Source: Cinclus cinclus (Eukaryota; Chordata; Aves; Passeriformes; Cinclidae). From it: a DNA stretch of 64,000 bases. Shown here piece by piece: positions 25,441 through 35,652 of the stretch. The first letter of the stretch is position 1; each line of letters starts with the position of its first letter. The notes below the pieces were generated by a model. The model saw only the letters and a list, made by a program, of their open reading frames with translations. It searched no databases and was not told the origin of the DNA. A program made the position numbers and the translations under genes. Where the stretch lies: NCBI RefSeq assembly GCF_963662255.1, contig NC_085049.1, positions 58,265,158 through 58,329,157 on the forward strand, written 5' to 3'.

Positions 25441-27980
25441 CTGCGTGGGTCTGTGCACTTCACCCATCACCATGGCATCAAGTGTTCCTTGCCTTTTTCC
25501 TCTTTTAAGAGCCTTGCTCTGGGCCCACAGGGCGCACACTTCACTTTCCTCTGGGCTGTTCAACCTGCATCTCCCTGTTGCTTGGGCTGTGACACAGTCC
25601 CTGCTTCCCTTTGCACAGGGTTTGTGTGCCTGATCTGGTGTGTCTGCCATGGGCTCTTCGCCCATGGACCAGCAGATGTGAGGAGAATCTGGACTGTTCA
25701 TCTTGGAGCTGTTCTCAGGGTTTGTGGCTTGTACTTCACTTGCTTGGTCCACATGGAGTGCCTGCCAGGATCTGCACTGAAAACGGTTGCCTGCTGCTGC
25801 TGGTTCTTCCAGTTCCCTCCTTGAGATGTGCTCCTTCTCTGATGCTGCTGGGAAGAATTACTGAGTTCCTGGTGGTTGAACTGGGGGCCTTATTGGAGAT
25901 TTGGTTAGTTGAACAGCTCCTACAGTTTTATAATTTTGAGTGTCTGAGGATGCATCTACATCTATATGTTTTGATCAGAAGCGAACTGGTAAAATAATTT
26001 AGTTTCTGCTGGTCAGCTGCTTGTTCCTATGCCTAGGCGTTTTCTTCAAGTTTATTTTTAACCCAGTGAGATCTGCTGCTGATACGGCTGTAAAAGCAGA
26101 CTTTCATGTGATTGACAACTTGAATTCATACAACTGACAGCTGAGGGATGGGTAAGCTGCCACGGTGGTGAGTGAGAGGGGAGAACCTCTGACACAACAG
26201 CCTGTGTTGTCACATGCCTCACTTGAAATCTCTGAAAGCATGATTTGGTTTTGACCTGTCCCTCTTTGCAAGGCACCAAAACTAGCAGGGAGATCTTGCA
26301 TACTTGTTTGATTACCCTATGGTCTGTCTGAAGACGTAAGTTGCTTTTTTGTGTAGTGTTGTCCCTTTTCCCTTTGCTACTCCTTGTGATGGAGTATTCC
26401 TACCCTGCAAGATAGCAGAAGATACCTAACTAGCTCTCTTTTGCAGGGACTGACTGCTGGGCAGCTGGAGCAGTCCCGTGTTTGTCTGGGAGAAGGGCCT
26501 CTCATCCTGGGTGAGTGCAGTGAGCAATGCCTCAGCTCGCCCTCTGATGTGCAGAGAGGCCCAACCTTGGAGCCAAGTGCTGATGCAATCTCCAGGGCCA
26601 TCACAGCAGACTTCGTGGAACCAGATGTTTTGGGGAGGCAATAAGCAGGGTTGAGGAAGAGTCCTTCCAGGACATCAGGCATAAGTGAGGGAGAGGGGTG
26701 CTGCTGCTCCTACAGTGCTCAGGCTAGCGATGCTAAGAAATTAAAGGTGCAGCTTCCGAGAGCCTCTGAAGGATTAGAGTGTGCAGAAGCATCTCTGAAG
26801 CAGTGGAAATTCCTACGGTGAGACTGGATTTAGCTGGAGAGAGAAGATTAGCTACAAGGGAGCCCAGCATATCTGAAGGATACCGAGAAGGATATTTGAT
26901 AGATTTCAGTGGAGTTGGAAATCCAGCTTAGTTTCCTTTAGCATGCAGTGCTGCACCCTTGTGACGTCCAAGTACTTCTTGGATAAAATTAAATTGGTGT
27001 CCTGTAGGCCATTACTGGATTCCACTAGAGCTTTCTAGTCTTTTCTGAGATCTTTTAAACAGGGGGTTGGAGAACTATGTAATATGCTGCTATTAGTAAT
27101 ATGTTAGCTACAGTAAGAACAGTCTGAGTGGAGGGTTTTCTAATGGACTCTGAAGGTGCTCAGATGTTGGTCTGCTCTGCTGACTTCTGGAAGATCAGTC
27201 TTGAGACAAAATCCTGTCAGCAAAGACCACTTTATCTCCAGGTCCCATGTGTTCTGTATGGAGGGTTAAGAGCTGCTTTGTCCTACAAGTGTGCTGCTGT
27301 CTTGCTGTGACTGGAGATGTAGCATCTAAAACAACCAAGGCTTAGTCCACTGAAGGGCAGGACAAGACAATTGGGAGAACAGTTGAAAGTCCATGGGAGG
27401 TGTGGGTTCTGAAGATACTGTGCTTGCTGAGGTGAAGAGGTGAGCAGCCACAGCACTTAAAAAGCTGGAGGCTTTGTGTTTCATCCATCTTAGTTTCTGT
27501 GTGCAGCAGATGGTAGCTACTGGTGTGGAGAACTTGGGTCTCCTAGAGGAATGTGCAAAAGATACTTGTGTTTTTTGTTTTTTTTTCTATTTGATTGTAG
27601 ATGCTGCAGGTCTGTTGAGACTTAGTAAGGTCTTGCACACAATCTGGAGGTTTGTGGTTGACATGTACATCGTGTGCCTGTCTTCCCTGGGAAGGCAATG
27701 CCTTTCTTTGTGCTGTGCTATCACCCTTGCCTGGCCGACCTCAAACCTTAGTTTTGTGTGGACTCACCCTTTAGCTACCTTTTTCCCTCAATCCAGTTTT
27801 CTTTCTGACTTGACAAAACCTATTGCTGGTGCGTGGATGGCAGTTCTGGGAGGCAGAAGGAAGTGATGGTGGCATGCTGCTGAGTGGTTGCCTTACCACT
27901 CTTCTTACCTGTCTGCAGAAATGGAGGGGAGGTGCTCAAACCAGAGCCTTGCTCTCCCTCAGCCTGGCCTTGCTTGGAGA

Positions 27981-28022
27981 GTGGCTGTGCTGGATCCAGC
28001 TGTGGCTGTGCTGGATCCAGCT
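27981..28022 (+). repeat. Two tandem copies of a 21-bp unit
   Basis: The unit beginning 'gtggctgtgctggatccagc' occurs twice back to back with no mismatch, then diverges. It is a local tandem duplication inside the MGAT3 intron with no apparent function. Confidence 0.95.
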
Positions 28023-28636
28023 GTTTGGGCTGGCACCAAGTCAGTGGCACCTTGTGGTCGGTTGCCCCGAGGCTGCAAAGGAAACATGGAGTGTGAGGTA
28101 TTGCTGTTTTGCATTAGTGCTCTAGGCAGTAGCTGTTGATGAAGGACACAGAAGAATGTTTTATTCTGTCCTTGGAACTTGAAGGGAAGCTGATACGGAC
28201 TTGCCTACATTCAAACCACCTTGTGCTGTGACTGCCAGAGCTTCTTGCTGACGTCCTTGTAGCTTGCAGTCCCTGAAAACACTGTGGTATCCTTCATGTG
28301 AGAGATGCTGAGCCTTAGCTACCTTCTGGTACATCCTGCTTCTCTCAGATTTTCCTGCATTGTCGGATAATCTTCTTTTCCTACCCTTAGGCAAAGTGCA
28401 GTCCTGCTGTCCCTGAGCTTGTTTTAGTTGTTGACAAATACTAAGTTTTATGTTTTTTCTTTCTGTGGATGTTTGCAGGACAAAACGAATTTGAGATTTG
28501 TAGACTGTTTAGAGGTACTGTGGCTCTGATGCTTGCTTGGTTTGTTTGCCTGGGGATGGCAGGTAGACCTAATACTCCAGGAAGGTGGAGCCCATTCTGT
28601 TTGTCTCTAGCTGGAGCAGAGGGAGTTGGGCCCTCT

Positions 28637-28655
28637 GGGGGGGGGGGGGGGGGGG
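28637..28655 (+). repeat. Poly-G run (19 bases)
   Basis: Uninterrupted G run within MGAT3 intron 1 on the transcribed (sense) strand. A 21-base C run lies about 700 bases downstream, so the two could pair in the nascent RNA. Confidence 0.95.
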
Positions 28656-29352
28656 CTGAAAGTTATACTGGGTTTTTAATCTGCCATGTGAAAGTGATTC
28701 TAATTTGAATTGGTCTTTTGTGTTGAAGTGTCTGAGTGCATATCTGCAGATATGTTACTGCATGAGTGTTATGGGATAACTTCAGGCAGAGAAGATGAGC
28801 AGTTTGGTATCGGGGAAAACCAGAAGCTTCTGCTCTGACTTGTTCTCCACAGCTGCTTTTTCCTTGTAACCATGGGAGAGGTCTAAGGAGTCTAACAAGA
28901 TGGAATTGCCTGTACCAGCAACCAGCTCTTAAAATGCATGTCTTTCTCTCTGGCTTCTTGAAAAAAAAGTATATTGTTTCAGGATGGTGTAAATCAGCTG
29001 GTCACTAAAATGGTAACAGGTGCCTGGGGATAACTCATGTGCATAACACTTCTAACTTTCCTCTTTTTTCTAAAAGCACTTCCCCTGCATGATAGAGACA
29101 GAACTTGAACCAAGGAAATATCAAAGGGATCCCTTACAAAAAGAGGCTTTCAGCTTGCCTCTCCAGGACTGAGTGTTGCTGAAGCAGTTTATAACTTTGT
29201 GCTCCCTAAAGATCTTTGTCTTAATGGAGCTGACTGTCCATACTACTTCAAGCTTTTTTTTCCCTACTTGAACATTAAAGCTTTTCTTGGTGCTGTTTTT
29301 AACCTGACAGCAACTAGATCACTCTCCCAGAGATCACATTGACTCTTTCCCG

Positions 29353-29373
29353 CCCCCCCCCCCCCCCCCCCCC
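29353..29373 (+). repeat. Poly-C run (21 bases)
   Basis: Uninterrupted C run in MGAT3 intron 1, complementary to the G run at 28637-28655. Length polymorphism or assembly uncertainty is likely. Confidence 0.95.
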
Positions 29374-32300
29374 AGTCAAAATTGTCAGAAGGGAAATAGC
29401 TCTTCTTGCTGTGTTCTGTGTTCCTGGTCATTGATGGCTGCCTTGTGTTGGAGCAGCTGGGCTCTTCTGTGACAAACTGAGATGTCTCCCTGACTGGTGC
29501 CTCCTTTCTCATTTCCACCACATATAAATGGTTTGGATGGGGAGGGTGGGTAATCCTCCCCTGCTGGCCTTTGTCTCCAACTGGCTGCCACCAGACACAT
29601 CTTTCACTGCAGGGCTGATCAGAGGATATGGCAACGGATCCATGATGGTATTTAGTGTCTTGGCTCACCCAAGGGTGCATGAGTGTTCTCCACGCCCTGG
29701 CAGAAGAATCCCTGGCATGTGAGAATGAAGGTGGTTCCTGGGGAAGAGATTTTTGAAAAGGACGCACCTTGCTTCTTTGCCTCCCCTCTTCCAGGAAGGG
29801 TTAGGAAATGGGTTCGTGTTCCTACTCCCTAACAAAACCAGCTGAGCAGTGAAAGTTTCCTCCTGGGCCGTGTCAGCAGTGGAACAGCAGAGGGTACTGC
29901 AGGGCCAGCTTGCTTGGCAGAGCAGCTGGGGAGGGCTGTCCACACCAGCCCAGTGCAGCCCTGCCCGGACCTCATTGTGCCCCTGGGTGAAGAGCTGCAG
30001 AGCCACATGCTGAGCCTGACAGATACTGATGTATGCAAATGTCAAGTGAGGAAAATATGCTTTGCTTCCTAAAGCCATGCGTCCTGCTATGTTGACAAGG
30101 CATGCTACATCTCAGAAGGCAGAGCAGTTTGTTGAATGTCAAGAGTTACGGCTTTTTGTCTGGGAATTTACTGTGGCATGCAGAGCATCACAGCCATCTG
30201 AAAAGATGGTGTGCCTTGTGCGTTTCCTTCAGCACTTGCCTTCAGCTGGCCCAGAGGAAGCTGGCTGCCCTGCATTTGTGTGTCCTGTAGGAACTGGAGC
30301 AAAGCCAGCATTACCTGGCAATCATTGGGGTTGCTGTATTGGGGTGGGTCAGCTGTTCATCTTGCCTGGGTTTCAGTGCCTGAGAGAGCAGCCTGATGGC
30401 TGGAAGGAATGCCTTGGAGAAGTCACAGGACACCTGACTGGAGAAAGCTGTACTCATTTACCAGTGAGGGACATTTTCTACTGCCATCCAGTTACTGCTA
30501 ATTTAGTGGGCTTTGGGCTTCCTTGTGCTCTTCTCTTCCCCACACTTCAAGACGGGCTGAAAATTGGTGATGTGCAAGGAAAAGGCACTGAATATTCCTC
30601 TACCTTCCAAGTGATCTCGCTGCTTCTGCAAGACATTAACAGAACCTTAAGAAAAATAACATCATGGATAGAAAGAGCCCCATGCTTGTGGGGTTTTCTG
30701 CAGCCCCTTGTTTTGCCCCCATGAAGAAAGCTTGACAGCAAGCCCCAAGATGATCTTTTATGGCTTTTAACAGAAAAATATCCATCCCCTTAATGGCTGG
30801 GCCACTACAAAGGTGATGTCCCACCAGCTGAGCCATGACCAGGTGTGTGAGGCCAGGCTGTGGAGCTGTGGTGGATGAGTGCTGGAGGAAGGGTCTGCCA
30901 TGGTGCAGCCCCCTGAGGGGAGCCATTTCCTCCCTTTCTAGGTGCCTGACAAGATGGTGCCCAGAGCCAGCACCTGACTGGGTGACTTGTATTGTGGCAA
31001 AGTATATCAAAATCCCTACTAAACATTAACCAATAGAATCAAACACTCTCTTTTTTCCATTTATTTTTCTTTCAAGTTTTTCCCCTCCCATGGCCATGCT
31101 GTAACTTTTCCACCAGCTTCAGGCTTGCACTCCTTCAGTCAGAGCTTTATCTGGGACTTCTTGCCCTGCCACCTGAGCACTGGGGACAAAGGCAGTGGAT
31201 AGTGACTTCCACTGAAAATGTGACTAAGTGTCCAGAACTGCTGTTGTTGAGCTGTAAGGGCAGTCCTTCTATCAAAGTCCATGTCAGAGCCATCTGTGGA
31301 AAACCAGATACGTTTCCATTTGGGCAGTTGCCATCTGTCTAAATGCTTTATGGCTTTTCACTTTAGTACTAAATCCTCAAGTTAATTAGTAATTACACTT
31401 TGCTGTATTTTACCCAATACCCTCTGAAGTTGCAGGAGTGGGTTGGGTTCTTAATCTGTCTGCCCCACAACTACCCCTATGTCAGCCTGTGGGGCTGGTG
31501 GTGTGGGGCAGCTCCCCCATGACCCCCAGAGCAGGGACCGCCTCCAGTGAAGGCGGTGCTGGCACCACTGTGTGCCAGGTGGAACCTTTATAAGTGATGG
31601 TGCTGCTCGGGAAGTTTGGCCCTGGCAGGGAGACTGTGCTGGGGAGAGAGCCGCCAGACATGGAGCATGTGGAGGGGGTCAAGTGGTAAGTGTCACATAT
31701 GTGGGGCTCTCTGCCTCTATGTCTGTCACTGCAGGAAGGGTGTCATGCTCCAGGACAGCCTCTGCCTTGAAAACTACTTTTGGATGACCTTTTCCCCATG
31801 CCCACTTTCACCCCAACTTGCCTTTACCTAAACAGCAAATGGTGAACTTTTTTACTTTTCCTTGGTGAAGCACTGTGAGAGATTAAGTTTGTGGGGGTTT
31901 TTTTTTGTTGTTGTTGTTGATTTGTCCCCCCCCCCGAATTGTAGTCTTCAATCATTTCTCTGCCTGACAGCAGCTCTATGTTCCTTGCCTGGGCTGGAGG
32001 AGGGGAGGTTGTGGAGGGGAGGATGAAGGCAATATTTCATGTTGTTTGGAGGGAAGGGCTCTGCACTGCTGGCTTCTTCCTGGTCTGATGTGGATCCATC
32101 ACGATGGCACAGTATTACTGGCAGAGACAGCTAGGCATTTATTTTTGTCACCTTGATCCAGATGCAGAGAAACCTCAGCATCTGCTCTACAGAAAGTAAA
32201 AAGCAAGTGGCAACATATGGAGATACAGTGGACTTGAGAATCACAGGTGGGAGAAGAATAAATATGACAGGATCTTTAATTTTTATTTTGTTTTCCTGTC

Positions 32301-32911
32301 CTCCATGTGAACTCCTGTTCCATGTGAACTTGGGTAGTATTTCCTAAGAACAAGGGTGGTTTTCTTAGGGTGTGTGTTGAGCAAACACTGTAATGATCTG
32401 GAGAGTGTAGGCTGCCTTTGGCAGTTTGACTCAAGATCTTGGTCCTTTAAAACTGTCTTTTTTGCACCAGTCACGTTTCCACCATGTTTCAGCTCTCACC
32501 CTTCTTGCTCTCTGCTGTCTTCATTTTCCCCTGACCCTCTGGTGATGCACCTCCAAGGAGGTTTACATTAATTTGATTTCCATCAGTGAACAGGGACAAA
32601 TCTGCCAAGTGCAGCGAGTTCACTAGATCATGAGTTCCTGTTATTCTGGATTTCCTGTCTTTCTACCCAGTTGCCAGGGCCTTTCTTGTCTTTGTGGATA
32701 TATCAGACTGATCTAGCAGAGGTTCATTTTGGTGTAACCCAGCTGAAGATGGCAGGGTGTGGGGGTGCAGTTCTTGGAGTCAAGTCTCTAAAGATGCGTG
32801 CTGAATTTGGACCAGTGTTCCTGCTTTCCCCCACCTGTTTTTATAACGGTGAACTTTTTGCACCTCAGTAACTATTGAATGTGACTTTCCTTTTCATGGC
32901 TCTTCCACAGG

Positions 32912-34420
32912 ATGAAGATGAGACGCCATAAACTCTTTCTCACTCTCTGCATGGCTGGTCTCTGCCTCATCTCCTTCTTGCACTTCCTCAAGGCCCTTTC
33001 CTATGTCACCTTCCCCAGGGAGCTGGCTTCGCTTAGTCCCAACCTCGTCTCCAGCTTCTTCTGGAACAATGCCCCCGTCACGCCTCAGGTCAGCCCTGAG
33101 CCAGGGGGTGCAGAGTTCCTCCGCACACCCCTGTACTCCCACTCCCCTTTGCTCCAGCCCCTGTCTCCCAGCAGAGCCAGCGAAGAGCTGCACAAGGTTG
33201 AGTTCGTGCTGCCAGAAGACTCAACGGAGTACTTTGTCCGTACCAAAGCCGGTGGCATTTGCTTTAAGCCAGGCACCAAGGTGTTGGAGAAGCCCCCCGC
33301 GGGAGGTCGACAGGAGGAGCGAGCGGATGGCGCGGCCTCGGGGCGGCCGGCTCGGAAGCCGCTGAGCGCCAGCGGAACCAAGCGGCGCAAGTGGGTGGAA
33401 TGTGTGTGTCTGCCGGGCTGGCACGGCCCCAGCTGCGGGGTCCCCACCGTGGTCCAGTACTCCAACCTACCCACCAAGGACCGCCTCGTGCCACGGGAGA
33501 TTCCCCGGCGGGTCATCAACGCCATCAACGTCAACCACGAGTTTGACCTGCTGGATGTCCGCTTTCATGAGCTGGGAGACGTGGTGGACGCTTTTGTGGT
33601 GTGCGAGTCCAACTTCACAGCCTACGGAGAGCCGCGGCCCCTCAAGTTCCGCGAGATGCTCCTCAACGGCTCCTTCGACTACATCCGCCACAAGGTGCTC
33701 TACGTTTTCCTGGACCACTTCCCCCCCGGCGGCCGCCAGGATGGCTGGATTGCTGATGATTACCTGCGTACCTTCCTCACCCGGGATGGCGTCTCTCGCC
33801 TCCGCAACCTGCGCCCGGATGATGTCTTCATCATCGATGATGCTGATGAGATCCCGGCCCGTGATGGCGTGCTCTTCCTCAAGCTCTACGATGGCTGGAC
33901 GGAGCCCTTCGCCTTTCACATGCGCAAGTCTCTGTATGGCTTCTTCTGGAAGCAACCAGGCACCTTGGAGGTGGTCTCGGGCTGCACCATGGGGATGCTC
34001 CAGGCCGTCTATGCCACCGATGGGATACGTTTGCGACGCCGTGAGTACTACACCATGCCTGGGTTTCGGCAGTATGAGAACAGCACGGGACACATCCTGG
34101 TGCAGTGGTCGCTGGGCAGCCCCCTCCACTTTGCCGGCTGGCACTGCTCCTGGTGTTTCACCCCAGAGGGGATCTACTTCAAACTGGTGTCAGCCCAGAA
34201 CGGGGACTTTCCCCGATGGGGTGACTACGAGGATAAACGAGACCTCAATTATATCCGGGAGCTGATCCGGACTGGAGGCTGGTTTGATGGTACTATGCAG
34301 GAGTATCCCCCTGCTGACCCCAAGGAGCAGATGTATGCTCCCAAGTACCTGCTCAAGAACTACCAGCGGTTCCGCTACTTGTTGGAGAACCCCTACCGAA
34401 AGCTGGAGGGTGCTGGGTGA
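32912..34420 (+). CDS. MGAT3: Beta-1,4-mannosyl-glycoprotein 4-beta-N-acetylglucosaminyltransferase (GnT-III)
   Basis: This Golgi enzyme transfers GlcNAc from UDP-GlcNAc to the core beta-mannose of N-glycans, making the bisecting GlcNAc that blocks further branching. The 502-residue frame is a type II membrane protein: short basic N-terminus (MKMRRHK), signal anchor at about residues 8-26, a variable stem to about 160, an EGF-like Cys stretch (WVECVCLPGWHGPSCG, 161-176), then the GT17 catalytic domain. The acidic DDADE motif at 309-313 is the likely metal/nucleotide-sugar site. N-glycosylation sequons are at N234, N252 and N390. The start follows acceptor TCTTCCACAG by one base and gives the conserved N-terminus, so the whole protein lies in one exon. 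The mammalian protein, from memory 533 residues, has a longer C-terminal tail; this one stops shortly after LLENPYRKLEG. The identity is very secure. Confidence 0.98.
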   Translation: MKMRRHKLFLTLCMAGLCLISFLHFLKALSYVTFPRELASLSPNLVSSFFWNNAPVTPQVSPEPGGAEFLRTPLYSHSPLLQPLSPSRASEELHKVEFVLPEDSTEYFVRTKAGGICFKPGTKVLEKPPAGGRQEERADGAASGRPARKPLSASGTKRRKWVECVCLPGWHGPSCGVPTVVQYSNLPTKDRLVPREIPRRVINAINVNHEFDLLDVRFHELGDVVDAFVVCESNFTAYGEPRPLKFREMLLNGSFDYIRHKVLYVFLDHFPPGGRQDGWIADDYLRTFLTRDGVSRLRNLRPDDVFIIDDADEIPARDGVLFLKLYDGWTEPFAFHMRKSLYGFFWKQPGTLEVVSGCTMGMLQAVYATDGIRLRRREYYTMPGFRQYENSTGHILVQWSLGSPLHFAGWHCSWCFTPEGIYFKLVSAQNGDFPRWGDYEDKRDLNYIRELIRTGGWFDGTMQEYPPADPKEQMYAPKYLLKNYQRFRYLLENPYRKLEGAG

Positions 34421-35646
34421 AGCCACCGAGGCTCAGGCTTGGGTGGGAAATCAGGACTTCACAACAAAGGGAAAGAGTCAGGTGTTTTCATCTGTTCCTT
34501 TTCTTCTTTTGTTTCCTTTGTTTATGGGCAGGGTGTGCTGTTTTTCGGGGGTCTCTTCCCTCCCTTGCTTCCTGTTCTTCTTCCCTTCATCCCAGGGTGA
34601 TGCCTGGGAACCCAAATTCCTTAGTCACATGAAGGGAGGCCTGGACAGGAGGAAGAGAGGTGTTGAGGACCTGTTCTGTCGTAGCATGAAGACTTCCTTG
34701 CATCTTCTGAACCTCTCCTGCAGCCAGCTGGCTGGTTTACCTCGGAGAGGCTGAGAGGGTGCCATGGGGAGAGAGGGCAGCTGTTCCCATCCACCCTCAT
34801 CCTTTGTGGATTGGAGCAAGCATAGATGCAAGCCTGGGCTATTCAGTGAGCATGTGAGTCAGCAGGCACAAACTCTTGAGTGGTGTGCAGATGTGTGTCA
34901 CTGGCATTTTTTGGATGAGTGAATGTGCAAAAGCATCTCAGTATGCTTTTTGTTTTGTTTTCTTAATACCTCTGTATTTAAAGAGTATTTTGGGGAAGGG
35001 AAATCCTTTGCTTCCAGGGTGTCCTTCTCAAGATGCAGCCCCTTGCACAGGCTTAATGCATTCTGTCCTGGGCTGGATCTTGCCCCGGTGCTCTACCAAT
35101 CCTGGGGCAGAGAGAAAGGAAGCAGAGGGGAAAGCTGGGTTTGGAGGGTTTTTTCTGCTCATTTCCCCCCCCCCGCCCTCACAACACCGCATGGAGTTGT
35201 CCTACAGAAGCCAAAGCATCTTCCCTGCAGTACATGCTTCTATTGGGGCTGGGATAAGCTGCAGGGGACTCAGTCAGATGGTGGGGAGTGTACGTTTGCA
35301 AGTGCATGGTTGCCTATGTGCATGAGTGCTCACATGCATGGATTTGGTGTGCACCTGGGTGTTTCTTAGCAGTGTTGGGGGAGGGAAGAGGGCATAGTGG
35401 GGCATGGCTGTGTGTACTTTCAGAAAATGTTGGGATCTAGAAGCTGTGATCTCAGTGTTGGCATGGATGACGTCTTGGGCAGCTCAGAGGAGAGGACCAG
35501 ACCAGGCACAGCATCAGTTCTGTGTAGCAGTGCTACACACTTGGGACTGTGGCATGACTCTCTGGCTGCCTCTAGAGCTCTGCAGGCTGTGCCTGTAGCA
35601 GGGCTGCTGTTTACACATGCTGGCTACTCCTTGCTTACCATGGGGT

Positions 35647-35652
35647 AATAAA
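35647..35652 (+). terminator. Candidate proximal MGAT3 poly(A) signal
   Basis: Canonical AATAAA followed after about 25 bases by 'tctgatttgttgtgggc', a GU-rich downstream element. It would end the transcript about 1.2 kb after the stop codon. Confidence 0.4.

Larger units (their letters stand above)
16625..32910 (+). other. MGAT3: MGAT3 intron 1 (predicted), no other gene recognised
   Basis: About 16.3 kb between donor GTGAGT at 16625 and acceptor CAG at 32908-32910. I see no other gene on either strand. The longest open frames (220 codons + at 30062-30724; 266 codons - at 24279-25079) have low-complexity or unrecognisable content. The intron holds homopolymer runs (16727-16749, 28637-28655, 29353-29373, 31926-31935), one tandem duplication (27981-28022), one possible inverted SINE (about 21215-21295) and a candidate regulatory block near 24.4-25.4 kb. 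Confidence 0.55.

Noticed and set aside
30062..30724. 220-codon + frame in the MGAT3 intron
   Set aside because: Unrecognisable content, no promoter or splice context, and other frames in the area are also partly open.
33467..34144. 225-codon antisense frame inside MGAT3
   Set aside because: The reverse complement of a strongly GC3-biased coding exon commonly stays open. No recognisable protein or promoter is seen.
33402..34265. Long open frame (287 codons) overlapping MGAT3 in another + frame
   Set aside because: It lies wholly inside the MGAT3 coding exon, has a Ser/Thr/Met-biased composition and no domain. It is a shadow of the GC-rich, codon-biased MGAT3 frame.
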